A stretch of DNA of 64,000 bases, from the NCBI GenBank assembly GCA_034687125.1, contig JAQGBZ010000062.1, positions 62,001 through 126,000 on the forward strand, written 5' to 3'. Below are positions 37,301 to 51,800 of the stretch, one piece after another. The stretch is from Neelides folsomi. Its lineage: Eukaryota; Arthropoda; Collembola; Neelipleona; Neelidae. The position numbers and the translations under genes are program-made. Numbering within the stretch: the first letter of the stretch is position 1; every line of letters starts with the position of its first letter. The notes below the pieces were generated by a model that made no database searches, was not told the origin of the DNA, and saw nothing but the letters and a program-made list of their open reading frames with translations.

Positions 37301-39692
37301 CGTATTAGAAAAGGACAATTTTCAAGAAAAACATTGAGATTTTGGGTGGTAAAAAGGGGAGAAACTCTCGTTATATTATGCTTGTTTAAAGCCCTTTTCC
37401 CAGAGTTCAGCCTTCAATAATGTTTACAAAGTTTAGGGAAAGAATTTAACTTTAAGACTTTTTTCAATTTGAAAGGGAAAAATAGGGAGGATTTTGGAGG
37501 GAGATTTGGAGATTGAGATTCGAGTTTTTTGGTGGGGTATTTTGCCTTCGAATTGAGTCAAGTTTAGAAGAGAGATTTGCTTGTGTGGTTTGCGGAAGAA
37601 AGTCAATATATCAGTAGCTGTACAATGTTTAGAGTTCGTATTTGAGATAAAAGTGAGTCCAATATAAATATCTATAGCTCTTCACTACTTGATCTGAGCC
37701 GGTGGGGATCGGGCGGTGAGAAGACACTGCTGAATATAACGCAAAACTTGTATACATAAATATAGGTACTTATTAGAAGACTCGAATAGAGATTTACATT
37801 GTTGCATTGTGTATATTTAAGGAGATTAGGAATTAACAAGAGCCGCACTCATAGGGAAGAGGCGTGCCCATTGGAGTGTCAAACAAATGCATATTCTGAT
37901 AAGGCTCCCCGATTTAATTCGAGCCTTCCTTATCTCCGCGCCTAATGGGAACACATATTTTCACTTTGCTCATAGGAGGAGATATCCTCAATCTTCATTA
38001 TATTACATTACATTCACACTATTAGAGATATCCTTATTCATCCTGCGGGGCTCTCGATAAGCTTTTTTTAATTTCGGGGAAACGAACGTATCGCGTATAA
38101 TACAATGCAGAACCTTATCTCGTACCGGTATGTGCAATAAATCCATATTTGGGCTTCAAGGCTCGGGCTTGAAAACCTCTTTAAAGGAATGGGAGGGTGA
38201 GGAAGAATTTAAGGAATTATTTGAGACAGAAGAAGAATTTGAGGTTGGAGGAGGGTGAAGGTTTAATTAAATCGTCTCGACTGCGAAAAGGGGGAAGGAG
38301 ATATAATTGCGCTAATAGCACTGGCTCAATTTTTCTAATGAGGAAAAATGGTGTGTGAATGAGTGAATGCTCATAGAAGATTAAATAATTGATCTTTTCC
38401 TTCATCCCGCCGAGACGGAAAAGGATTTGAAGATTCCCCCAGCACGAATTTTTGCTTGGATTCATGCAGATCAATATCCTCAGCTTCAAGAAAAAAATCT
38501 TATATTCATTTCTAAGAATGTTCTCTTTGAGTTATAAATTATTGAAGGACCGCTGAGAGTCGAAAGAAGAGAATTTGAGGAAGAATTGAGGTAGCGACAA
38601 GGGCCGTAATGGGCCTTCGCATCTCTCTAAAAAATTCAGTAGCTATTAGTTAATGATAAGTAAAGATAGGAGAGACGCGGTGGATGGCATTTTAATGGCT
38701 CAGCCTCTTTTATGCATCTCATCATCTCGCATACAATGGGCCCAATTTAATTCATCCTTCGAGGAAAATAACTTAGCCGTGAAGTGAGAAAAGACGTTGA
38801 CAATTGCCAATTAACGATCCTCATGACGGCCGCTCTAATTAGACTAGCCAAAAAGACTAGGAACATTTTCGTACATATCCTCATCACCTCTCATCTTCTT
38901 TGCTGTCTGTACAAAATGAGCTCAATTAATCCTTTGAATCAAATTTTCTTAAGAAAATAGAAGGGAAATGATCGAGGAACGGTCTCGTACTAAACCCTAT
39001 TCAACGGCCTTTTATACACACACAAAATATCTCTTATATGAGAGCTATTTTAATTACGAGACTATTGTTTCCTTTTGAAGGTCTCTAAGCCTCAAATAAT
39101 GACATGGGGAGGAGAAGTTGAGAAAGTGTTGCATAAGAAATCTGTTCCTTTATATCAGTCAAAAGGACGAGCACAACTTTTGTACGTTCGTTGAAGGCTT
39201 ATTATCTTGTGAAAAAGATTTTGGTAGTGAGCTGAGCGATGATTGGGATCCTACTCTACATTCTTATCTTTATTTACTACGTGGTTCTCCCGACATCTGC
39301 GAGAGTTGAATTGAGTCCGCATCTGGTTCCGGAATTTATTTAATTTCGGATTCACCTCCATTTCATTTCAATATTATGAATAAGTGACGGATGACGGATT
39401 GACACTGGAAGCTCCGTCCTGCCCTAGCAGTTCTCCGCTCACCTTGTTTTCCTTCACGCCCCTTTCTTCTCATTGTGAAGGAAGGGCAAGGAGAAAAAGA
39501 ACCTGATCTTCATTGAGGAGGAGCCTTCTTTTATTCTTCCAAATTCACCGAGTCATCTTGGAATAATATTGTGTCATTAAGTCCATGAGAGCCTTTGAAG
39601 CTCTAATCAGCCCCGAAGACAAGTTTGATGTTAATTACTTCTTCGACGTATCTCTCCTTTTTACGCTCCCTCGTGGCCCATTAAAGTTATCC

Positions 39693-39722
39693 GAGAAGGC
39701 AGAGTTATTACTCTGCCTTCTC
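39693..39722. repeat. Perfect hairpin, 13-bp stem
   Basis: GAGAAGGCAGAGT (39693-39705), loop TATT, then ACTCTGCCTTCTC (39710-39722), with perfect pairing. It is too short for a typical microRNA precursor. A T-run suitable for a polymerase III stop is not present directly downstream. Function unknown. Confidence 0.9.
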
Positions 39723-42700
39723 CCGAAGAGGAATAATAACTATCCCATTAAGCTCCCTTTTAATTGAGATGGTGAAGTTCTTTTTCTCCTTATTTAATAA
39801 ATCCTTCGTCGCGCGAGGGCCGGCGGAAGTGCATAGGATGCAGTTGTAGGAAATTGAACAGTCGTAAAGGATTTTTCCATTCCTCTCGTTGTCACATTAA
39901 CATTGGAATTACAAGAGGATTTATGTCGACGTTCGGCCGGGCGCGTGGAGAGGAAAGGGAGCACTTTTTAATAATAATCCACGCTTGAGCTCCAACAAAG
40001 CCCGGTTCTGATATTATTGGAAGGAGCATTATTTACTAGGTTGCATATTGCAATTCCATCCCTTTCATCCCCTTCTATTTTTACTCGCGGCCGCATTTAA
40101 TGCATTCTGGGCAGTAATTTAATTTGAGTGTATGTTTTATCCATGGGGAAAAACCCGTGGGTCCAGGACGGTCTCCACGACCATAATGAAAGATTAATGA
40201 TTTTTCTCATTCCTCTCCTCGGTATGGAGTCACACTATCCATCTCCCTCCATTTGCATCTCAGACCTGCAGTAAATCAAAAGAGTTCTTCCTGACATCTG
40301 AAGCATTCCATCCCACGCCACCAGTGATACACTAACAAGCCTCTCCGCCCTCCTTACAATCATTATTAATCCCTTCCACTTCATTGCTCCCTATTAATCC
40401 TATTGATCCTGGCGGTTGAGCCAAAACTCCCTTTATTAATCTTTTGACTGCCAGGTCAAAGCGAGTCAAGTGAGAAAAAAGAATTAACATTTCTCATCTG
40501 ACTCCTCTCTTTAGTATGGAGATTTGGACGTCTAAAAGCGAAGTGTACGCATATAATATTTACATAGAAGGGCCCTTCATGTGAGAATTGTGATTCCGTT
40601 CGCATTTTCAAAATAGAAATATACTGATAGTTAAGTGGTATCAAAAGGTTTGATTTCAATATTGAGAAGGATTAATCACTCTTGTTTTTTGTGGGGTTGG
40701 GGTGGTGGTTGAATTTCTTTGGGAATCTGATGTGGCTGGATGGAGATGGATGGAGTTTCCTTCGCCAGAATTATGACTTACTCCATTCACACTCATGCGG
40801 AGAGATTTGGAGATGAGGATGATGGGGGAAATCACACGTCGACATTCCTTCAGCTTCTTCTGGGATCTCCCTATCTCCCAGAGATATACAAAATTATCCT
40901 TTCTCATATATCATAATTCACGTTCAGGAGCATTCATTCAAATTGACTTTGACTCGCCGTCCCAAACACGTGTTTATTCCATCGATCAACTTTGATGCCT
41001 CCAGCCGGCTCGACAATGAGAGTAAAAGAATAGAACGCTAAATACACATACACTGGAGAGGATCAAACATCATTTCTACTCATATCTTAATTTACTTTTT
41101 AAACTTGAATTTCCATCCTTCTCGCTCCTTACAAGGGAGCTGAAACTCGTAAGGGAAGAGTGAAGGGAAGGTAATTGAGCTGCAAGAGCAATTAATTTGT
41201 GACTTCTTTTTTCACTCATTTTCTCATGAGAATTCGTGGAGGGATAAATGCACATTTCACAGTGTACAATGACTGTCATTGTCATGAACTCACATTCAAC
41301 ATAGGGAAAAGAATAGAATGGAACAAAAACAATGTCACTTGAGAAAAATGAAAGAAAGTTAATTGAGAATGAAATTTATGGGAACAAAAAACTTGGTTTT
41401 TTCATTCTTTAAAAATTTTGAGTGCTGGCCGTCACCGGCTGATGACGATGCATATTTTTAACGCAATTTTATGTAAATTTCTTGAGAAATGGTCGTGATC
41501 TAACTGAATTTATCATACGGGTAGAGAATGACTAACATCGAACAATCCTATTATTTAATTATAATTGATGATTCATGTTAAGTTTAAATTTAGAATAAAT
41601 GATCTCAATCATTTGAACTTTAAAGTACACTAGATACTTTTTTCTGAATTTTTTTGCATATGGCCTAAATTATAAAATGTTTAGTTGTTTGTAGGAAATG
41701 AGAACAATGCAATCATACTAATAGTTTAATTCAATTGGCGTGCAAATATAATTGCTAATATCCACCCTTTTACGAGAACAGTTATATGAGAGATTTAGTT
41801 TTAAATGCTTGCAAGCGATTAATTCCCCGATTTTGTCTTTTGTTCAAGGGGAAGGGAATTGAACAAAGAAAATTGGCCCGGTAATTGTCAATAAAATAGG
41901 AGAAAAGTGAACTCGGCTGCTTTGAGCTTCATAAGCCATTTTTATGAGGCTTCTGGAGAGAAGATTGTAAATAATTCTTTACCGGCCCTTTTGAGCGTCT
42001 TTTTAATGAGTGAATGATCATTGTCCTTTCGTTCTTGGAGGTACGACTGGAAAATGATGATAATTTACGTTGTCATTTTGTAGTTCATTCAACGTTTGCA
42101 TTTTGATTCTCACCCTTTTTTTCAATTGAAGTTACGAGCTTATTTCATAGAAGTTAGAACTAAAAGATAAACAATGCATTTAAAAGAATAAGAAATTAAG
42201 TATTAGTCATGATGTTCAGCCGTTGATAATTTTTAATTTCATGAATTACAATTTTTTGTGCAATCTTCAATTTTGTCATAAATATTCCTTAATTAACTTG
42301 TCCATTTACTAATACTCAATGGAACATTCAATTAAAATTTCTCAAATAAAAGGAGACTACTAGATTAGAACTTTAGAAATATGAGTTGGAAAGTTGTAAA
42401 GATACAAGAAAGTTTGGAAAATCAGCTTACATTTATTCAGACAGTAGTTTCATGTTGAAGAAGCATCGAGCAGTCCATGACTAATATTTACCGTCCTGAT
42501 CTGAATCTTTTCTTGCATTCTCATCAGTCGAGCCACTCAAAGAATGTATTATTTTTTACCGATACTTGTGAGTGATTATTTGGAATGGAATTGAGTTCAG
42601 CCCTCAAAAGAAATACGATGTCAAAAGGGAACTTGCCAATCTTTCAAATTCAATTTACTTTCAAATGAGCCGAGAATCGAAGAATTGCAATCTTCAAAGC

Positions 42701-43811
42701 TGCGAAGCCCGCATTCCTTCTCCACTTTTTTCTAATTTGTTTCGCAACTTCATATCTTCTCAATAACTCATCTCTTCCCAAAACTCATTTTGGGAGAAGA
42801 TTAAAGAGAAATAAGAGCTAAAATTCCATTCCTTTTCACAAATGGTTTATTAGAGGCGGATAAAGCAATTGATGTTGGATATGTAGTTCTATTATATGAA
42901 ATCCGGTAGTACAAAAGCATAGCTTCTTCGTTTAGCCATTAAGAACAAGTAAAGAATAATGTATGGAAATTATTGAAGCTTCTTTAATGTATGATCAAGT
43001 GAACCGTCGTTGGTAATGTGTGTACATAATATGCAAATCCTCTTCTTTTATTTACTACATAAAGAATAATGGATACAAATATTTGGCCATTCATTCCACT
43101 CGATGGTTTGAGTAACCTGTTCGAGGAAATATTTATGTTCGGCTTGGAGAAGCTCCAATCGCTTTATTGACTTATTCCAGTAGAGGCAATAAGTGTTGGA
43201 ATTCAATTAGTCAGGAAAGTTAATTTGTTTCCAGTGATTAGAAAAAGATAATATACTCCGTGAGCTGGAGAGGATGAGGAGGCGGGATTGTTTTAATAAT
43301 AAAAGAAGGGTCTGTGGGACTCGGAGAAGGAGTGAGTCACTAGGTAAAGATGAGGAACAAAAGGAGCGTAAAAAGTGGGCAAGAGACAAAAGGAGAGGAA
43401 TAAGGCCCATCAATCACCCGACTCTTCTTTTTATGTTGGAGATTATAAGTTTTGATGTGCCCCAAGGCCAACATTATCCATGCATCGGCTCCACGTTCCA
43501 TTCCCTCACTCTCCTTGGCCACTTTCTTTATCGCTCATTTGGCTCACCGAAGTTCTTCTTAATTACCCAATTCTTCCCTCTTTGAACAAACTGTGGATCC
43601 TCCTGGGCTCCCTGAACGCCTTTTGATTTATCTTCCCATCCCCCAAGATCCTCTTTGGAAGTTTAATACACATTTCCCGGCGGAGTTGCCCGGCTTTCCC
43701 AAACCCACTCGCCCTCTCATTTTTATTATCCTCCTTATACAATAAAATACAAAATTGTGGAAAATATTGAGCGAGGTGAGTCGTATAATAAACTCCGCCT
43801 GGTGCTGGGCC

Positions 43812-43860
43812 GCATTTAAGTATGTATCTTACTGAGAGTTAGTTCAGTGCCCGCGGAAAG
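43812..43860 (+). promoter_or_regulatory. Weak candidate core promoter
   Basis: GTTCAGTGCC with A at 43846 resembles an initiator. A degenerate TATA-like ATTTAAGTA sits about 32 bases upstream (43814). The sequence just downstream is GC-rich (CCCGCGG). No exon is identified after it. The TATA match is poor, and such coincidences are expected in 64 kb. Confidence 0.15.
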
Positions 43861-46800
43861 TTTTCCAAGCTCATCAAATGAAATAGATAGGAGGAAATTG
43901 TAAAGTTCTTTCCGAATACCCATACTTTTTTTTCAGGAACGTTCGGAATAGAACTAGTAAATACGCCGTGGGAACCTCTCCAGAATTATTAATTGTATTA
44001 TATGACTAGAAACTCGTTTTAGAGGTGGATTCATAATTTAGTAGATTTTTCATTAGGACGGGTGGAGGAGAGAAAAAAGTATTTATAGTTCCGAGAGGAA
44101 AAGTCAATTTTTGATGAAAAAAGTTGGAGAAAGTCGCGAAGCCCCACTTAAAAGTAACTAAGAGAAATGCTCCGGCCTCGGAGTGACCACTTAAAGTTTA
44201 GTAGCAATTTCTCGAGGATTTACTCATCATTGAGTCACAGGGGAACGTAAAGTGTAGAGCAGGCGGAAGAAGGAACCATTGGGAATTACTGAAAGAAAAA
44301 TCCGGAAATTTTCATTCGGGCCTCGCTCACCACAAATCCACAATTCTCATCTACTTCCTCTCCGCGGAGATACACTTCATCAAGAATAAGAGACCTTCGC
44401 CCACCTCGCCCAATTCCCTTTTGTCCTAAGTTATGACACTCATTCAATTTCCCACATAGCCACCACATAAATACAGATCCTTGGTAATGACAAACCAGTC
44501 GACTTCTCATATTTGCTCGTCCAACCATGAAGTTTTATTTATGGAAATTCCCTCCTCGGCCTTCCGCCCGACCTGAGAAATGAAGGCTTGGGAATTTGAA
44601 TTGGGGAAACGCTGCGTGTTGGCTAAGCTTAATTGAATTGTTTATCAGCGTATTTATTTCCATTATTTTAGAAGACTCTTCCTTGAATATTAATGGAAGC
44701 AGATTCGCGGGGGGACGAAGTGAGTAATCTGTCCATTATTCCCTGCTACGCTTCTCCCTGCACGACCAAGATAGCAAGTCTTGAGGAAGAAAGAGTGAAA
44801 ATATTTAAGTTGGAATTCACGAGATTGAATTCCCATTTGTTTTCCCTCCTGCTATGAGGGTCCTCGGGACTCAAATTGAAGTGGGGAAGAGGACGAATCT
44901 GGTGGAGACAATGAGAGCTCTTTGGATTTGAATCCTCTCCTTTGACTCCCTTCGAACCTCTTACACGCTCCGCCGCCTTTTCTTATTTCAAACCGTCTTA
45001 TTTAAACTTTCGGCATTTGAGTTGACATGAATGTGATTCCCAAATTGCACCTCGCTCCTTTGAGGGCACTTCCTACCTCTCGATTCCTAATGTGACTCTT
45101 GATGGAATATTCATTTGAAAATGAACCTTATTATCTCGACTCGTGACAAATTGGAAACACTATAAATCGTAATGGACGTGTTCTATAAATCCTCACTAGG
45201 CCCCATATGCTTTGCATGTCAGCTCATAACGATTTCCGTTTGAACTTTGGATAGAAAACAACAAGAAAACTTTGGGTTTATAAGTAAATAAAGAAATAAT
45301 TTGCATACTGAGAGTAAATGAGAAATAAGGTCGTTTTGTATCAATTCCCTTCTGCCTAATTGCCTATATATAAAGCTAAACTTACTTTACTATACTACTA
45401 AAGGCTAAACTTTTGTCTTTCAATTTTACTATAAAAAAGAACGTCCTAATAGAATGCCAATAGATTCCAAACTTTTGTCCTCACGAGCCCAAGAGGAAAG
45501 ACATGAAATGAAAGGAGAGTGGAAAGGAAAAAAATCGTATAAATTTCCTTCTCTTTCGAGTCATCCTCTCGTGATGTTAACTAGGCTCGAATGAGGCTGT
45601 GAAGGCCTCGAGATCGAGTTTTAATTGCGGAATTGAGTTCAGGACATTGATTGGGAAGTGGCTGTTGAGCAGGAGCGAAGAACGGAGAAGAGGAGCTTCA
45701 TTAAAGTTTCACAATGCTTGACTCTACAACCAATTCTGACGTCCTTCCTTGGCTCTCAATGAGGACCCTTGGAGTGAAAATGGAAACAAATGAAAGGGAA
45801 AAGTTGGCTGCGTAATTGCATTGAAGGGTGGATGTCTCGAGCCGTGTGTGGATTACGAAGTGAAGGATTTACTAGGAAATTGAAAAAGACGGAGCAAAGA
45901 GGAGGTCATTAGGGCCCATGCCCCTTTTGTCCTTTCGAAGAATCTTCCTCCTAATCGTTCCTAATTACACGGTCAAGCTGAGGGATGCCGAGATTAACTC
46001 ACAGGATTTGAAGAAAACGCCTACGCAAATTTTCAAATTGCGGTTTCCCGACTCCCAGACCATTATTATATTTCGAAAAAGGAGGGGGAGGTTGTGAATG
46101 ATAGCTGAGGATTTGGAGAAGACAATGCTCAATAAAAGAAATGGGGATGGATTTAGAAGAATTAGAGATCGCGTATAGCAAAGTAATGAGAATAAATCTA
46201 GAGAACTGAGGATTAAGGGAACATTAGGGAAATTTCAGAGAAGTAAAATATGGGAGGGTAATTGAGGAAAACAATTGGGGCGTCAATGACTCGATGTGAG
46301 ATGTTTTCTCACTCTAAGAAACACACCCGGGTTTTGGGCTTCCTATATTTATGGGTGTTCAAAATTACGCTCGACATTCCTCTCACCGAAAGTCAAGTGA
46401 GGTAGATTTATTAGCGATTCCCTCTCTTCCCTTTGTTTACTCGAGATTTTTCCGAGAGAGTGCGGATACTTTTTAAATCTCATTATCTCCCTTTCCCAAC
46501 TTGAAGGGAAACAAAGGGGAGCTCCCCGGGACCGTTCGACCCGGCTCCCTTTTGACATTTCCTCTCCCTCACGCGCCCTGATAGATGGGATATGCATTTA
46601 TGATGAGAGGGACACTCCGGCCACTGTCAACCCCGGCGAGAGGATGTGAAATGAAGTGAAAAGGAGAGTAACGAAGCTGATAGAATTCCCCAAACAATTT
46701 TTAGGATTAGGATCCGGGTGGCTGGGCCTTATCCGGGCCCAGGTTCTTACAATTTCAGGCGTAACTAACCTCTGTGAGCAGGGAAGACTCGAGGGCCCGC

Positions 46801-48718
46801 TTTTCGGCTCACTCGAATTTCATTGCATAGCAATGGAGGCCTTGGCTCCAAACTGAGAGGATAATTCGACCCATCGACTCCCGACTGAGATTCAATGACT
46901 ACATGCATAAGAAAGGAGGGGAGTCTTTGGGTCATGTAAAGAACTTCACCAACACACACACATGAAGCATTTGCTCTCAATAAATAAACCTCTTGCTTCC
47001 TCCTACCCCAAATTAAATTTCTCCCTTTATTCTCCCCAACCACTAAATTTGTTTACTTCATCAATGGGACCGGCTTGGGGTTCATAATTCATAAAAGTTC
47101 TATGATATGAGTTCTTCATGGATGATGCATTTTTTACTTAAATCTCATCACAATTTCTGAAGGGTGAGATTGAGGGGACAGAACACACATAATATTACAT
47201 ACAGATTTTTTTGATTTATTCATTGCGTTCCATAATATATTGGTCCATAATAAATATGAGAAGGTCCTTCGATTAAATAAACGAAACATTTTTGAACCTT
47301 TTCTTCTGGGTTCATAACGTATAAATTGAATGAGGAATTGAGGAAGGAAAAGTCAAACAAAGGGAATTCGTTTCACTCCAAGCTCTTCTTTCTTGGGCTC
47401 TTTGGAAAGATCTTTGACAAGAGGTGTGGAAAATTGAGGGGAAATGTTTTTCCTAACTGTCTCGATTAATCGGAACAACCCGGGCGGAAGAACCTTTGAA
47501 TCCTTCCCGTGCCGAAATCTCTCCATTAGATTATCTGAATACATTGCGACCCCACGCACATGGGTTGAGAGTCTGAGACCTCCCGAGGGGGGAAGATTTG
47601 AAACAAAGGGTGGGGAATGGATTTGAATGCGTAATGTGTCATGTGTTGTTCATCTCTCCTGTCTCATGTGTGATTTTTGGAGTAAATGTGATAAATTAGG
47701 GGAGTGACGGTGAGGGAGTTATTGCTCATTCCACGCGTAGTTGTGGGATTATTAGGGCTTGGAATTAGGGGAAATGAGCGTGTGAGGGTCCGTGTGGAGG
47801 GGAGCCATGTGTCTCACTCTCATCCCCTCCAACTCCTAATGAATCTTAAAGACAATCGGATTCTCTGCCTCCGGAGAAGAGTTAATTTCTCGAAGGGAAA
47901 AATGAGGATCGAAGGAGAATCAAAGGGAGAACTCCTTCCCAACAGACAATTCGCATTCGGAGAGCATCTGTCTGTCCGCATTTTTGAGAGTAAAGTTCTC
48001 CAGTTTCCAATTTTAAACTGATTACGCCCTGACAAATTCCTCGTCCTCTCTCGTTAGGCCGTGGAAAATTTATGGTGTGACAGTTCCCGACAGACGGACG
48101 GGTGACTTCCGAACAGACCCCTTTCCTCAGTCTTAAGCTCCTCGTTCGTAAATATGTACGGTAAGCACATGGGAGCGTCCTCGGTGGGACACTTCCTCCA
48201 ATCTTGACTAAAGTCCCGGGAAATGAGGTTAACCTCCATGTACATTCACCAAACTTCCCCCACCACTGCCTTAACTTTCCTTTCGAATGAATAAAAATGA
48301 ATTATAGAACCATGCCCTCCAAAGGGATTTACCATTTCGGAGGTTAATTCTCTTCAAAAGACCGCCCATTAGGAAATATATGAAATATCCTTTGACCTCT
48401 TCAGAGGATCAATTCCGATGGCCCAAGCCGCTTCCCTTTCTCCTCAATTTTTTCACCTTAGAGAAATAAAGGCAATTGTAAATAGGTTGAAAGTTGAAAG
48501 CTCCCCATTTCCGCCGATTTCCTTTTGCCCTGCACATTCATTTCATTTTCCAGAGCCCTTTTATATCTTTTGATATATTCCCTCGGCATTTGCAATTCAA
48601 ATTTTTCCCAGGATCCCGCCCGGGCCTTTCGGAATTCTCTTCTTCCTCTCAGCTCTCCCGAGTTTAAATTCGGGAAGAAAGTTGGAGGAATAAAAGTAGT
48701 GGAAGTGTGGCTCCTGAG

Positions 48719-48824
48719 GTCTCGCACAATCCGATTCCTTCACAAAATCCACGCGAATATTTCCCTCACTATAACCGTTCTGAGTCTTCTGAATCCCTAG
48801 TCAGACCGTTCTGAGTCTCGCACA
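48719..48824 (+). repeat. Local interspersed direct repeats
   Basis: ACCGTTCTGAGTCT occurs at 48774-48787 and again at 48805-48818. GTCTCGCACA occurs at 48719-48728 and again at 48815-48824, overlapping the second copy of the first word. This suggests a small duplication with rearrangement. No gene is recognised here. Confidence 0.8.
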
Positions 48825-51800
48825 CCTACAACTTTTGCCCTTTGTCATTTTAATGCATTCTCCTCCGCCCTCACCTCCCCCACTCTTATCTTTTTCAAGC
48901 TCATTCAGATACGATTGCAATAATCTAAGCTACTGTCGCGATCCATTCCCATTTCCTTCTCTCTCTTTGATTTACTCCTCTAATTTCCCATACACCTAGT
49001 GGCCCACATTCCCACACATTTTTAATACCTGACATTTCGGAATTATGTTTCCAAATGTAGGTGAACAAAGGGTATTACGTTTTAACCACTCTAATCTAAC
49101 CCCAATCTAATTGTATAAATTTTCACAAAAGAAAGGCAGTTTATCATTTGGAACGGTATTTATACAATGTTTCTTGTAAAAATATTTAGATAACGTTACA
49201 TATTACCTGCGTATACCATTGAAATTATACACATACTTTAGGCATGCATATATAAATACGTTTTGTTATTATTGGGATTTTTTTCTGTAAACGACATTAA
49301 ACGTTAAGCTAAAGGTGTCAAAAGGAAGGTTAAGAATATAAAGACTGAAGAAGAGTATCGATTTGCAATTCATCTTGATCAGTATGATCAATAATTAGGA
49401 ATGCAGATGCTGTTGAGAGAGTGACAGGGGCGGATGTTCGTCGTCGCCGACTGAACTCCAGACGATTTCAAACTCAAAGGAACCTCCCGTGAGACATCCC
49501 ATGGAAATTCATGAGCCCTCACGATTTTTCAATCACCCTCTTCAATTATTTATACATTCAGCTTGATATGCCGTGTCAGTATGGGAAAATTTGATCAGAG
49601 TCCATAATCCGCGAAGGTCGGATTTAGGTACATGGATCTGAATACTGCGTGGTATTTCCCACGGAATTCATTTCGAAGGTGAATCCATTTGTCAACGTTC
49701 CTGGAGTATTTAATCGAACTAATAAATTCCATATTCTAATTTCTTCATGTACACTCAACATCATGGCATGGATGGAATCTAATCAAATTAAAATCTGGTA
49801 GAGCATAAAAATGTATTATCTTTGAGCATTAGCTGTAGCCCTCCTCGTAGCTTTGCTATAATATTCTGATCTGAATGGCATTATGGATGGAATTTGAAGT
49901 GTGACGAGAGTATTTTATCAAAGGACATTAGGGGAAATTGCTCGAGTTTGAGATTTGGTATGTGTGACATTTAGTATAATCTGATAATGTCAAAGCTGTT
50001 ATATTGACCTTACCCCTCTTGATAATAGGAAATACTTTTCTCTCATGTTCACACGGAGTTACTCGGGTTGTGAAGAGTGGAGATTCTTGCATTCTTCGGG
50101 TTGGAAGTATTTAAATAGCTCGTTGGAAGTGGCTCGTTTTCTCCATCTATTTAAAGTGTGAGTAGGGAAATGAAGGCTCGTGAAGATAATGATCTGAAAT
50201 TGAAGTTGGAGTGATGGCTCTCTCGTATTATTAGTAGGCAAAGGAAAAGAATCGGATGTTTGCCCAAACCCGCCGAGAGACTCGAGTAACTCGTCAAGTG
50301 AAAGTCAACAGAATAAAGAGTTTGTTGCGGAAAGACCATTTGTTCATCAAATATCTTTTTACATGCCTCTGAGCATTTTCATTACCGGCCACGTGCACAC
50401 GGTAAATAACTACGGAAATTTTGATTCGCAGGGCTGTGAGAGAAAAAACGATCGCCCTTCCTCTCTGTAATTAGAGCAATTAGGCCGAACAACCACTTTC
50501 AATTATTACTAATGTTCAAAGAGAGAAGCTTTTACGAGTTGAGATCCCTGGCCGCAAATCGCCCAACGCCATTTCCATGTCATCCACCAGGCCCTCAAAC
50601 TCCAACCAACTGGCCCATCACAATTCCCCAAAGCTTTCCCTGATTCCGTCTATTGTGCTACAAGCATTATTCCTCACCCAGGAGGAAGATTCGATAAATA
50701 AGGCTTGTTTACATTCTGCAGATCTTTCCCAGATTAAGATTCAACCCATTAGACGAACCTCCTTTGAATCCCAACTGACTTTTCAAAACAATATTCTCGC
50801 CCTTAATTAAAGGAGCGCGAGGGGGATCTTGTAATTGTTAATATCTGTAGTTTGAGCTAAGCTAATGAAAGATATCTGATTGTTTACCTAGCTTTGCACC
50901 CAGGGATGTGCTCAAACACAAGCATTTGTTTCAGCCAGATTGTTCAACTCGAGATTCGAAATTGTATATTAGAACATAGATTATGGACATTTGCTCCTCT
51001 CTCTCATCTACTCATTTGCTCATCGAGGCATGAGTACTCCTAATGACTCATTCATTCTTGGAGGGGGAATCCCCTCATCCCCGGCCCAACCATAAAGAAA
51101 CAATAATTATTATTATTAACAATCAATGATTTAATTACAAAATCTCTTTGTTTGTTTTTGCAGGTATGTTAATTTTCTCTCGGTTGGAGTGATGGAGAAA
51201 ATGGCGACTTTGTGGTTCTCCCCGCATCCCAATTCCTCTCCAATCATAACAAATGGAGAAGTAAAGCAAACATTATCTTCCCAGCCTTCACAGCTAAAGT
51301 GGAGTATAAACGGAGAGTGTATCTCTTTGCATAACAAAAGGAAAAACCTCATGATTGATTTCAAACCGCGGATCAGGAATAATTTATGGGCTATTTGGAA
51401 GGGTAATTTGGGGGTAGTTGTCAGCCCGCTGGATTGGTTTAACTCTTCCACCCGCCGTCCATTTATATTACTCTCAATTCCTCTTTCTTCCAAATTATGT
51501 CGATAAAAATGTGAGCTGGAGGGGAAGTGTGTAGAAGAGCTGGGCGTTTAAGGTGACGTTTACAGCTTGGCATTTCCCTTTATCACTTTAAAGTCCCCAT
51601 AACCTTGTTTTTCTCTCATTGTTCCCGGACGGGACATTTTCCCTGACGATACATTTTCACTTCACGATGCTAAGCCCTAGCCTATGGTAAAATCCTGACT
51701 AACGCTCAGCTTCCATGTAAATGTAGCGCGATAGGAGAATTCCGAGCTTTTAAATCTATTTTCTTTTTTCGCAGCGCATTCTTGAACAAACAAAGGTTGA

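Noticed and set aside
37663-37700. TATAAATA at 37663 as a promoter
   Set aside because: No initiator-like motif at the expected distance downstream; isolated TATA words are common in this AT content.
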